A stretch of DNA of 53,839 nucleotides. Source: Oscillospiraceae bacterium (lineage in GTDB: Bacteria; Bacillota; Clostridia; Oscillospirales; Ruminococcaceae). This document shows positions 9,489-18,436 of this stretch, piece by piece; position 1 is the stretch's first letter; the number at the start of each line of letters is the position of its first letter. The translations under genes were made by a program, and so were the position numbers. Location: NCBI GenBank assembly GCA_009777835.1, contig WRKZ01000005.1:1-53839 (forward strand), given 5' to 3'. Below the pieces are notes generated by a model. The model was given only the letters and a program-made list of their open reading frames with translations, was not told the origin of the DNA and searched no databases.

Positions 9489-10772
9489 TCAAACCTCAAG
9501 CGTAGCGAAATAATCCGCAGGGGTCTCGGCACGACGAATCAGCTTGACTTCGCCATCTTGTTTTAACAGCAACTCTGCCGAACGCAGTTTTCCGTTATAA
9601 TTATACCCCATTGAAAATCCATGCGCCCCGGTGTCATGAATGACCAGCAAGTCACCAACATCAATTTTCGGGAGTTTCCTGTCAATCGCGAACTTGTCGT
9701 TGTTTTCGCAGAGTCCGCCCACTACATCGTATTTATGAGTATTCGGCAAATCCTCTTTCCCTGCCACCGTAATGTGGTGATACGACCCGTAAATCGCAGG
9801 TCGCATGAGGTTGGCGGCACACGCATCCACCCCGATGTATTCCTTATAGATGTGCTTCTCGCGAATCGCGCGGGTGACTAAACAACCATGTTCGGCAAGC
9901 ATGAATCTGCCTAACTCGGTCAAAATGGCAATTTCACCCAATCCGGCGGGAACAAGGATTTCTTCGAAGGCTTTTCTTACCCCCTCCCCGATTGCAAAAA
10001 TATCATTAGGGGTCTCGGTCTCGGGATTATACGCAACCCCTATTCCCCCCGACAGATTGATGTATTTCAGACAAATACCGGTCTGCTCTTTAAGTTCCGC
10101 CACCATCTCGAAAAGAATCCGCGCCAACACGGGATAGTACTCATTCGTTTTGGTGTTACTCGCCAAAAACGCATGAACCCCGAAGGTAGTCGCCCCTTTT
10201 TCGGCGAGCAACTTATATCCCGCAAACAACTGTTCTTTCGTGAATCCGTACTTGGCATCCTGCGGAACGTCCATTACATTTCCTTCTTGAGTCAGCTTGA
10301 ATTCCCCACCGGGATTATAACGACAGAAAATCGTTTCGGGGATACCGCCTTTAGATTCCAACAGCTTTTCAAGGATTTCGATATGCGTAAAATCATCGAG
10401 ATTAATCACCGCACCCAACTTATGCGCCAGGAGGAAATCTTCATCCGGCGTTTGGTTAGAGCTGAACATGATGTCATGCCCTTTCGCACCGATTCCGTCA
10501 GACAACAACAACTCGGTATAAGACGAACAGTCAAACCCGCAACCCTCTTCCATAAGAATTCGCATAATATGCGGATTCGGTGTGGCTTTGACGGCGAAAT
10601 ACTCCCGAAACCCCTTATTCCATGAAAACGCTTTGTACAATGCACGGGCAGACTCACGAATTCCGTTTTCGTCATAAAGATGAAACGGAGTGGGGTGCTC
10701 GGCGGCTATGTTTTCGAGCTTTTCGCGGGTGGCAAATGTAGTTTTTTCCATAAATTCATGAACGCTCCCCAT
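9489..10772 (-). CDS. lysA: Diaminopimelate decarboxylase-family PLP enzyme
   Basis: YFAVKATPNPHIM (PLP Lys), GFDCSSYTEL, HDTGAHGFSMGYNYN motifs. Confidence 0.88.
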   Translation of the reverse strand: MGSVHEFMEKTTFATREKLENIAAEHPTPFHLYDENGIRESARALYKAFSWNKGFREYFAVKATPNPHIMRILMEEGCGFDCSSYTELLLSDGIGAKGHDIMFSSNQTPDEDFLLAHKLGAVINLDDFTHIEILEKLLESKGGIPETIFCRYNPGGEFKLTQEGNVMDVPQDAKYGFTKEQLFAGYKLLAEKGATTFGVHAFLASNTKTNEYYPVLARILFEMVAELKEQTGICLKYINLSGGIGVAYNPETETPNDIFAIGEGVRKAFEEILVPAGLGEIAILTELGRFMLAEHGCLVTRAIREKHIYKEYIGVDACAANLMRPAIYGSYHHITVAGKEDLPNTHKYDVVGGLCENNDKFAIDRKLPKIDVGDLLVIHDTGAHGFSMGYNYNGKLRSAELLLKQDGEVKLIRRAETPADYFATLEV

Positions 10773-10847
10773 TTTAAGTATAATTGTATATTATATCAGA
10801 TTTGTAATTCAAATGCAAGCAAAAAACAAAAAAATTTTTTTAAATTC

Positions 10848-10878
10848 AAAACGCCCCGCGATTTTTGCGAAGCGTTTT
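10848..10878 (-). terminator. Intrinsic terminator downstream of the TraB/GumN gene
   Basis: AAAACGC...GCGTTTT stem with inner CGC/GCG; T/A-rich tract follows on the minus strand. Confidence 0.6.
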
Positions 10879-10903
10879 CTGTTAAGGAAATTCGTGGCAA
10901 TTT

Positions 10904-11944
10904 TTACGGTGAAACCAACTCAATCGTATACCCATCACGTCTGAGAAGGTCGATTACGCTGTTCTCACCGACCAAATGTGCCGCACCGACCACGTAAAAG
11001 ACATTCAATCCGTCTGCCATGTACGACTTAGCGACTTCAGCCATACCAATATCGCGATTCGTCAGCATAGCCGTGATATACTCATCGTGGAGTTTTTGGT
11101 AATACTCAAACTCTTCCGGTGCGACTTCGCTGAAATCCGCTTCACGATGTTCCGCCAATGCTTTTTCATCACCGTTCTTCCAGGCCTCGTAAAGCTCCAA
11201 CAAGCCTTCCACACCTTTTTCCATGTCCAGCGACTCTTCTATGACAACCTGCCACAATTCGTCCGAGAAACTCAACATCATTTCCAACTGGAACTCCACC
11301 GATTCAACTTCGAGGATTTCTATACCGCTCCCTTGCTTCTTCGCCGCTTCCAGGAAGAATCTGTCCAGTCCGTCATCGTAAGATAACCCCGCTTTTTCTG
11401 CCGTAACCCCCGAAATCGCGTCACTCCACATCGCCGGCTTGAACATCTTGTACTGGCTGTACATTCGTGCCATAACCGAATAATCCCCGTCGGAATCGCC
11501 GAGTATATCCAACATTTCATCTATGACATCAAGGTCGAGAACGTCTTCGATTGTCCTACCGTCATCGTACATGAATTTATAAACCACATCTATCTGCGCT
11601 TGGGAATTTTTCTCAAAAGCGACTATATCGGCTTCAACCGCGAGATACTCACTATTGTAGAAACACTCGGTAATGTAATTGGGTAGCGGATAAATATCCA
11701 TAGTCGCCGCATGAATCGAACCAAACATATATATGCTGTTACCTTCGGGGGAAGTCACCCTCCACAGAAGCGGTGTAATTTCGGATTTAGGCTGGCTCGG
11801 TGTGGTAGTTACCGCCGACGTGGCGGAAGTCTCTGCCGTTGTTTCGGTTGATTTGCCGTTCCAATCTTCGGGAATCGAACTCACGCACGAAACACTCAGA
11901 ATCATAACCAGCGACAGTAAAATCGCCGACAATTTTCTTTTCAT
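10904..11944 (-). CDS. TraB/GumN-family lipoprotein
   Basis: Lipobox-like ILSVSC; LLWRVTSPEGNSIYMFGSIHAA and VVGAAHLVGENSVIDLLRRDGYTIE motifs. Confidence 0.88.
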   Translation of the reverse strand: MKRKLSAILLSLVMILSVSCVSSIPEDWNGKSTETTAETSATSAVTTTPSQPKSEITPLLWRVTSPEGNSIYMFGSIHAATMDIYPLPNYITECFYNSEYLAVEADIVAFEKNSQAQIDVVYKFMYDDGRTIEDVLDLDVIDEMLDILGDSDGDYSVMARMYSQYKMFKPAMWSDAISGVTAEKAGLSYDDGLDRFFLEAAKKQGSGIEILEVESVEFQLEMMLSFSDELWQVVIEESLDMEKGVEGLLELYEAWKNGDEKALAEHREADFSEVAPEEFEYYQKLHDEYITAMLTNRDIGMAEVAKSYMADGLNVFYVVGAAHLVGENSVIDLLRRDGYTIELVSP

Positions 11945-11975
11945 AATTTCTTACTATTCCTTTATATTTAATATT

Positions 11976-12320
11976 TCAATTCGCCCTGTAGATTCGTTCA
12001 TGCGGGTCGGCGTAACCCCACTCATCCCTGGCATGACGTTCCAGGTACTCATCGAAATTTTCTCCGTCGAGATAACGGCGATACTGCTCATTCTCTAAAT
12101 CAAGCCGATTCAACTCTTCCATCATCGCGATGAGATTCGCGCGCTTACGATTAGCCTCGGTCTTATCCTGCGTGACTTCGTATATCACCGGCACCAGAAC
12201 AAACGCCGCCAACAACACAAACAACAGAATCACGAAATAATTCCTATGCCTTGTTTGTTCGCCGGATGACCCGTGCTCTAATTGCGGAGCTCTCTGCTCC
12301 CTCTCTTGATTGTTCTCCAT
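11976..12320 (-). CDS. divIC: Septum formation initiator, DivIC/FtsL-like
   Basis: One TM helix then short coiled coil and ERHARDEWGYADPHERIYR; RBS AGAGGAG before ATG at 12320. Confidence 0.82.
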   Translation of the reverse strand: MENNQEREQRAPQLEHGSSGEQTRHRNYFVILLFVLLAAFVLVPVIYEVTQDKTEANRKRANLIAMMEELNRLDLENEQYRRYLDGENFDEYLERHARDEWGYADPHERIYRAN

Positions 12321-12858
12321 TTCGGCTCTCCTCTTTTTTAGATTTCCTTTTAGAAATTTTTTCTGCACGTCTTAACAGTCTTTGCGTATTCATACTATTA
12401 TACTTGATTTCGATGTTAGTTTTCAAGCCCTTACCGCATTTTTTTGAAAATTTGTACAATTTGACCAAAATCTGCCTGATTTTTTGTGCAATTTTCATAA
12501 AAAGTTTTTTCAAAAGCCGTTTCACGGGTCGTAAAATGCGAACCCTAATCGCATAAGCGAATCTCCCCATAATTAACGAAATCAGTTTTCCCGCTGTCAG
12601 AAAATATACGCTCGCGCCGAAAACTACCCCCGCCACATAGAAATAACGGAAGTATCCCTCACCGAATTCCAACGAATAAGCGAAGATAAGCAATCCGCTT
12701 ATGGCGAGGAAGAGAGTGTCTTGGATTGCAATCACAACCGTACCTGTTTTCACGAACAGCCTAACAATCCGCAACGGCTCATACAATCCGCCGAGGAAGA
12801 ACCCGATAACCGAAAACATCATAAGCTCATACAAACTCTGCGAAATAGGTTCAAACAT
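12244..12858 (-). CDS. yabQ: Spore cortex biosynthesis protein YabQ-like
   Basis: MFEPISQSLYELMMFSVIGFFLGGLYEPLR... multi-TM, between yabP- and divIC-like genes (conserved order). Confidence 0.75.
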   Translation of the reverse strand: MFEPISQSLYELMMFSVIGFFLGGLYEPLRIVRLFVKTGTVVIAIQDTLFLAISGLLIFAYSLEFGEGYFRYFYVAGVVFGASVYFLTAGKLISLIMGRFAYAIRVRILRPVKRLLKKLFMKIAQKIRQILVKLYKFSKKCGKGLKTNIEIKYNSMNTQRLLRRAEKISKRKSKKEESRNGEQSREGAESSAIRARVIRRTNKA

Positions 12859-12884
12859 TTTATTATCTCTCCTTTAACGACTAT

Positions 12885-13154
12885 TTACCTGAACAACTTA
12901 GTGATTATGTTATTCGGGCTTCTGTCGTGGTCGGAATAATGCAGTGAGGTGACTTCACCGGTCATTTCCAGGTCGCCGGTTTCAACGCTGATTTTACTGA
13001 TTTCGAGGTTTTTGCCGCGAATCTTCAACCCGCCCGAATGTGTGATGATAATGATATCGTTCTCGTTAAAACTTTCCACATCTTTGACCCCCGTAATTAC
13101 CGTTTTCCTTCGATTCTCCACGATAATGCTGTGCGGTTTCGATTGCTCAAACAT
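12885..13154 (-). CDS. yabP: Sporulation protein YabP-like
   Basis: NRRKTVITGVKDVESFNENDIIIITHSGGLKIRGKNLEISKISVETGDLEMTGEVTSLHY; start refined to ATG at 13154. Confidence 0.85.
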   Translation of the reverse strand: MFEQSKPHSIIVENRRKTVITGVKDVESFNENDIIIITHSGGLKIRGKNLEISKISVETGDLEMTGEVTSLHYSDHDRSPNNIITKLFR

Positions 13155-13274
13155 GACATACCCCCAAAAACTCTTATAGCAAGTCCGCTTTCCGAATGTC
13201 AAGCGGAACTGCTGTATTACTCCTTATTATCGGACAAAACCCCGTTCGTTTATTGAAATTAAGGGTGTAATACC

Positions 13275-13330
13275 CCGCCCCTTGGGGCGGCTCTCTCGCC
13301 GCAGGGCGAGGGGTGCAGGGCTTGCCCTGC
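13275..13330. repeat. Cluster of three consecutive GC-rich hairpins
   Basis: CCGCCCC-TT-GGGGCGG (13275-13290), CTCGCC-GCAG-GGCGAG (13295-13310), GCAGGGC-TT-GCCCTGC (13315-13330). Confidence 0.75.
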
Positions 13331-13419
13331 GATGTTACCTTACATTCATATTCAAGGGTAAGGATGAATATTCCTTTGTAAAAACCTCAAATTTCCTTTG
13401 TAAAATTTCAGATTAACTG

Positions 13420-13448
13420 TTGACATTCTCTTTTGATTGTGTTATAAT
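13420..13448 (+). promoter_or_regulatory. Sigma-A type promoter for the chemoreceptor gene
   Basis: TTGACA (13420-13425), 17-nt spacer, TATAAT (13443-13448). Confidence 0.85.
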
Positions 13449-13493
13449 TGCAAGAAAAATACACTGAAACCAAAGGAAAAAGAGGATTTTACA

Positions 13494-15200
13494 ATGAAAA
13501 ACATGAAAATCTCAGCCAAGCTAACGACAGGATTCTCAATCATGATTGCACTGATGTTGGTCATCGGGATTATCGGGATTATCGGGATTTTGCAACTCAA
13601 CGGTTCCCTATCCGAAATGTATGATGACCAAACCGAACCTCTCCCCAAAATGGCAAAAATCATCGAGTTGGTTCAAAGGCAACGGGCTTGTATGCGTGAA
13701 TACATAGTCGGCGCGGCAACCGATGATACCGACCTCATCAAAGACGCACACAGCAGATTCTTGGCTTACAAAGACGAAATAGAACAGAACAAAGCTGAAT
13801 ACAGACAAACGATTCTGAACAACGCCGAAATGTTGCGGGTTTTCGATGAAGCGGTCGCGCTTTATGACGGTGCGTTCATGGATTGCGAAAAAGCAATGTA
13901 CGACGGTGCGATGGCAGGGGATGATGCAGATGCGTTATACGTAGACCTGCGTACCTACACCGCCGACACCAACAAAATGGCAGACCTCCTTGACCAGTCT
14001 ATGGCACTGAAGATTGAACTCGCATCCGAAGCTGACGAAGCTTCCGACAAATTGTTCGTTACCTTGCTGATTCTCGTAATCGTTGTTCTGGCGGGTGCAA
14101 TTGTAGTAGCAATTTTCCTGGTATTCTACGTTTCGGGATTGATTGCGAAACCCATCGGCAAAATGGTAAAAATAGCGAAACAAATCGAACTCGGCGATAC
14201 CGAAGTATCGATTACATCAGATTCCAGAGATGAAGTGGGCGACCTTGCCACGGCGTTCTCGCTCATGATAGACGGAATCCGTGAACAAGTACGGGTTATC
14301 CAGGAAATTGCGGCAGGTAACTTCACGATTAAATCGAAAGTCCGCTCCGAAAAAGATGCTATGGGTAAAGCATTAACCCAGACCCTTAAGCAGTTGAACG
14401 ATATGTTCGGCGAAATCAATACCGCTTCCGACCAGGTTAATTCGGGCGGAATGCAGGTGTCGGGTGCGGCACAGGCACTTTCGCAAGGTGCAACCGAGCA
14501 GGCAAGCGCAATCGAACAATTGTCGGCATCTATTCAAGAAATTTCCGACCAGGTACGCGACAACTCCTCCAACGCAAACAAAGCGAATGAACTCGTTAAC
14601 GAAACCGGTGACGAAGTCACCCGCGGAAACAACCATATGAACGATATGCTGAACGCCATGACCGAAATCAATACGGCATCATCGGAAATCTCGAAGATTA
14701 TCAAAGTTATTGACGATATTGCGTTCCAGACGAACATACTCGCGCTTAATGCAGCGGTTGAAGCTGCGCGTGCAGGTTCGGCAGGTAAAGGATTCGCAGT
14801 GGTTGCGGAAGAAGTCCGTAACCTGGCATCGAAATCGGCAGATGCGGCAAAACACACGACTTCTCTTATCGAAGGCAGTGTTTCTTCTGTAGAAAAAGGT
14901 GCGTCAATCGCACAAGAAACTGCACGTTCGCTTGAAGCAGTCGCTGAAAAGACACAGGAAGTTCAACGTCTGGTCAACGATATAGCAAGGGCATCGAACG
15001 AGCAAGCGGAAGGAATTCGCCAGATTAACACCGGCGTTGACCAGATTTCGCAGGTTGTTCAAACCAACTCCGCAACTGCACAAGAAAGTGCGGCGGCATC
15101 AGAAGAACTCTCCAGCCAAGCAAACCTTCTGCAGGAACAAATCGGCAAAATCAAACTGGATTCCTACAACAGCATGGGATTAGGCAATTCCGGTTGGTAA
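13494..15200 (+). CDS. Transmembrane methyl-accepting chemotaxis protein (4HB-type sensor, HAMP, MCP signal domain)
   Basis: Two TM segments, HAMP-like linker, conserved hairpin tip [40 protein letters not shown]. Start refined to ATG at 13494. Confidence 0.95.
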   Translation: MKNMKISAKLTTGFSIMIALMLVIGIIGIIGILQLNGSLSEMYDDQTEPLPKMAKIIELVQRQRACMREYIVGAATDDTDLIKDAHSRFLAYKDEIEQNKAEYRQTILNNAEMLRVFDEAVALYDGAFMDCEKAMYDGAMAGDDADALYVDLRTYTADTNKMADLLDQSMALKIELASEADEASDKLFVTLLILVIVVLAGAIVVAIFLVFYVSGLIAKPIGKMVKIAKQIELGDTEVSITSDSRDEVGDLATAFSLMIDGIREQVRVIQEIAAGNFTIKSKVRSEKDAMGKALTQTLKQLNDMFGEINTASDQVNSGGMQVSGAAQALSQGATEQASAIEQLSASIQEISDQVRDNSSNANKANELVNETGDEVTRGNNHMNDMLNAMTEINTASSEISKIIKVIDDIAFQTNILALNAAVEAARAGSAGKGFAVVAEEVRNLASKSADAAKHTTSLIEGSVSSVEKGASIAQETARSLEAVAEKTQEVQRLVNDIARASNEQAEGIRQINTGVDQISQVVQTNSATAQESAAASEELSSQANLLQEQIGKIKLDSYNSMGLGNSGW

Positions 15201-15292
15201 GCAAAACAAGAGCTCACAGGTCGGCGGCTTCGCCGTCGAGCAGGTGAGCTTGACGAAAGCAAAAGCAAAAAGAGCTCACAGGTCGGCGGCTT
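15201..15292 (+). repeat. Structured intergenic repeat, second locus (one complete and one truncated hairpin unit)
   Basis: GCAAAACAAGAG + hairpin CTCACAGGTCGGCGGCTTCGCCGTCGAGCAGGTGAG (15213-15248) + CTTGACGAAAGCAAAAGCAAAAAGAG + CTCACAGGTCGGCGGCTT (15275-15292). Matches the minus-strand reading of 6865-6995. Confidence 0.85.
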
Positions 15293-15303
15293 ATTTATAA
15301 CAC

Positions 15304-15337
15304 AAAAAAGACTCACTCGAAAGGGTGAGTCTTTTTA
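15304..15337. terminator. Bidirectional intrinsic terminator
   Basis: AAAAAAGACTCACTC-GAAA-GGGTGAGTCTTTTT between convergent genes. Confidence 0.92.
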
Positions 15338-15358
15338 TGCCTTTTCTTCAAACAACTT

Positions 15359-16027
15359 TTATACAGTTCTGCCATCGGCGAGACGAATTATTTTCGTAGC
15401 TGATTTCGCCGCACGCTCATCATGCGTAATCAGCACGATTGTTCGTCCCTGCAAATTGAGCGACTTCAACGTATCCATCACTTTCTTCCCCGATTTAGAA
15501 TCAAGGTTGCCGCAGGGTTCATCCGCCAGAATCAAATCGGGCTCGGCGGCAATCGCACGTGCAATCGCGACCCGTTGTTGCTGACCGCCCGACAGCTCGG
15601 ACGGTTTATGCTCCGCCCGTGAGGAAAGCCCCACGATTTCCAACGCCGCATCGGCTAATAGGTGACGCTGTTTGACATTTATCCGCGGATTCCTGCGATA
15701 TTTCAGAGGGAGTTCGACGTTTTCGCGTGCAGTCAACATAGGAATAAGGTTAAATCCCTGGAATATAAACCCGATTTTCTCGTTACGAATAAAACTGAGT
15801 GCGCGACCGGACAATCGCGATACGTCCTTCCCGCACAGAAAATACTCGCCGGAACTCGGTCGGTCAAGACACCCCATGATGTTCATAAGGGTGGATTTTC
15901 CTGAACCCGATGTACCGAGAATCGCCGCAAATTCGCCCTTCTCAACGGTTACATCAACCCGGTCGAGTGCCTTGATTTCATTATCACCCATATGATAGAC
16001 CTTCTCAATTGAACGGAGTTTGAGCAT
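15359..16027 (-). CDS. ABC transporter ATP-binding protein (MacB/LolD type)
   Basis: Walker A GTSGSGKST, signature LSGGQQQRVAIARA, Walker B DLILADEP; start refined to MLKLRSIEKVY at 16027. Confidence 0.95.
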   Translation of the reverse strand: MLKLRSIEKVYHMGDNEIKALDRVDVTVEKGEFAAILGTSGSGKSTLMNIMGCLDRPSSGEYFLCGKDVSRLSGRALSFIRNEKIGFIFQGFNLIPMLTARENVELPLKYRRNPRINVKQRHLLADAALEIVGLSSRAEHKPSELSGGQQQRVAIARAIAAEPDLILADEPCGNLDSKSGKKVMDTLKSLNLQGRTIVLITHDERAAKSATKIIRLADGRTV

Positions 16028-16187
16028 TTGCACCGGTCCCTCCGTTCTTTTTAGATTTGCCCTTGGAATTACCTTCATAATAGCAACAGGGGGATGCCAG
16101 TGCGTTCGTGATTTGCGCGACCCCGTTAAGTCCGCAGTAACCGTCTTTCTGGTGGCGACATTTTTCGTTACAGATTATCATGTTCAT
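16005..16187 (-). CDS. Small Cys-rich protein
   Basis: MNMIICNEKCRHQKDGYCGLNGVAQITNALASPCCYYEG with C-x3-C-x7-C...CC pattern; overlaps start of the ATPase gene. Confidence 0.6.
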   Translation of the reverse strand: MNMIICNEKCRHQKDGYCGLNGVAQITNALASPCCYYEGNSKGKSKKNGGTGANAQTPFN

Positions 16188-16342
16188 GTTGAAAGAACCT
16201 CGTTCATTCCATAGATTATAGCCTCAAAAATAAGTTAGCCAAAAATTTTCGGAATATACCCATAATATTTTCCAAAAAAGATTCCATAATAATATAGAGC
16301 ATTGCGAAAACAAAACTTCGGCAGGAAGGGAATGATTATATA

Positions 16343-17086
16343 ATGATAACAAAAGCGAAATCAAAAATGAAAAGCCTGATTTTCAAAGGAACAGTCATAG
16401 CCGTGATTCTGATTGCGGGATTGATAACGGTGTGGGGAATCCCCGATGCGGTCGAGAGTTTTCTGCCGGTAGTCGAGACGGTCTCGATGACCCCTACCGA
16501 ATACAATCAAACCGTTTCGGGCAACGGAATAATCACCCAAACACCCCACGGCGACTGGTACGTAACCATTGCAATCGGAGAAAGCGATATTCGCCGGGTA
16601 GAAGTCGGGCAGTCTGCCGATTTAAGCGGGGCTGCATTCGATGACGGAATCTATACGGCAACCGTCGAAAGCGTTGACGAAACCGCAAGTCATCGGCAGG
16701 TAGACTACTCCCACGAGACCGTTGTGGAGGTAGTCCTTAAAATCGATAACCCCAACACCGTTGTAATCAGCGGTTCTTCCGGAACATCGGGGGAATCCGG
16801 CGGGATTCTGCGTTCGGGATATTCGGCGCGTGCCGATATAAAGGTAAGCGAAACACGCACGATTTTCGTATTGCCGTATTCGGTGATTCTTCAAGATGAC
16901 AAAGGCGAATACGTCTACGTCCTCTCAAAAAATTCAGCGTTGAGAAGAGACATCATCACCGGGATTGAACTCAGTCACGGTGCGGAGGTCATATCCGGAC
17001 TACGCACCTCCGACCGGGTGATTTTGAATCCGCAGTCACTCAGCGATAACGCACTGGTTAAGGAAGGAGACTCAAATGCTGAGTAA
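16343..17086 (+). CDS. Membrane-fusion/HlyD-like adaptor of an ABC exporter
   Basis: N-terminal TM; RSGYSARADIKVSETRTIFVLPYSVI typical of MacA-like adaptors; overlaps a MacB-like permease gene. Confidence 0.8.
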   Translation: MITKAKSKMKSLIFKGTVIAVILIAGLITVWGIPDAVESFLPVVETVSMTPTEYNQTVSGNGIITQTPHGDWYVTIAIGESDIRRVEVGQSADLSGAAFDDGIYTATVESVDETASHRQVDYSHETVVEVVLKIDNPNTVVISGSSGTSGESGGILRSGYSARADIKVSETRTIFVLPYSVILQDDKGEYVYVLSKNSALRRDIITGIELSHGAEVISGLRTSDRVILNPQSLSDNALVKEGDSNAE

Positions 17087-18269
17087 CATTTTCAGGGCTA
17101 AAACCCGTTCCGCACTTACTATTTCTGCGATTGCAGTAGGCGTTTTCGCTGTAGTGTTGATTTCTGCCGCCGGGAATGCGGGGAGCAACGAAATCACACG
17201 AACCCTCGAAACCATGGGGATAAACTCGATTCTTGTTCAGCACGAAAGTGCGAGCGCGCCTCCCGCATTAGACCCCGACGATATAGCCGCAATCACGCGA
17301 ATTTCCGGGGTGGAAAAGGCTATGCCGTTAATGTCAAGCATTAACAAAACCAGGCTGTTAGATGAAAACATCAATTGTTTCACCTGGGGAATCAACGCAA
17401 ACGCTCGTGAAATCATCTCGCTTGAAGCATTGCACGGCAGACTGATTTCATCGCAGGACACGGCAGGCCGGGCGATGGTCTGCGTTATAGATGAAGATAT
17501 CGCAATCGCAGGATACGGACGTTCCAACGTCGTGGGAAAAACCGCACGAATCCTACTCGGCGGGGTGTATCATGACTTTGAAATCGTCGGTGTGGCAAAA
17601 TCAGGAATAAGTACGCTTCAATCCGCATTATCAGGGATAATTCCGAACTTCGTATACGTCCCGATTACGACCATGCAAATGCTCACCGGGAAAACCGGCT
17701 ACGATAAAATAGCAGTCCTGATTGATGAGAACCAAGCGATGGTCTCACCACAGGGGCAAAAAGGTGATTTGCAAATCATAGATGCAATCAGCAACACAAT
17801 CACCCAAACCAGAGGAGAAAACTCGGGTTTAATTGTCTCAAACCTGCTTCAGCAAAAAAAAGGCCTCGAAAACATCCTCACGACCATCACGGTAGTCCTG
17901 TCCCTGATTGCGGGAATATCGTTGCTGGTATCGGGATTAACAGTGATGACCACCATGCTGGTCAGCGTGAATGAACGCAAACGCGAAATCGGGATTAAAA
18001 AGTCAATAGGGGCGAAAGACTTCGATATAGCGCGGGAATTCTTACTCGAAAGCATGACACTCTCGGGAATCGGCAGTACACTCGGCGCAGGATTAGGTGT
18101 AGGAGTCACCGCTATAGGTTGCGCTGTTATAGGAATCGACTTTTCGCTGAACCTCACACCGATTATCATGGCGGTGTCGTTCGCAGTGGGACTCGGCGGG
18201 ATATTCGGTGCGTACCCGGCAGTCAAAGCCGCAAAACTCGAACCAATTGAAGCACTCCGCCAAACGTAA
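17076..18269 (+). CDS. ABC transporter permease (MacB/FtsX type)
   Basis: MacB_PCD-like N-terminal region, VNERKREIGIKKSIGAKDFDIAREFLLES, GAYPAVKAAKLEPIEALRQT. Confidence 0.93.
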   Translation: MLSNIFRAKTRSALTISAIAVGVFAVVLISAAGNAGSNEITRTLETMGINSILVQHESASAPPALDPDDIAAITRISGVEKAMPLMSSINKTRLLDENINCFTWGINANAREIISLEALHGRLISSQDTAGRAMVCVIDEDIAIAGYGRSNVVGKTARILLGGVYHDFEIVGVAKSGISTLQSALSGIIPNFVYVPITTMQMLTGKTGYDKIAVLIDENQAMVSPQGQKGDLQIIDAISNTITQTRGENSGLIVSNLLQQKKGLENILTTITVVLSLIAGISLLVSGLTVMTTMLVSVNERKREIGIKKSIGAKDFDIAREFLLESMTLSGIGSTLGAGLGVGVTAIGCAVIGIDFSLNLTPIIMAVSFAVGLGGIFGAYPAVKAAKLEPIEALRQT

Positions 18270-18350
18270 CAAACAATCGCGACTAATTGTGAAATATGCA
18301 CAAATTTTTTCAACAAAATTTGTAGGAATTGTAGAATATAGCTAAAATGC

Positions 18351-18380
18351 TTGACAACTATAGGGGGTATTTGATATAAT
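18351..18380 (+). promoter_or_regulatory. Sigma-A type promoter for the hydrogenase-like/MCP gene
   Basis: TTGACA (18351-18356), 18-nt spacer, TATAAT (18375-18380). Confidence 0.8.
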
Positions 18381-18436
18381 ATCATTGTAAGCGGATTGTA
18401 AACCGTATGTAAAATTATTCTGCGGAGGTGAGAATT

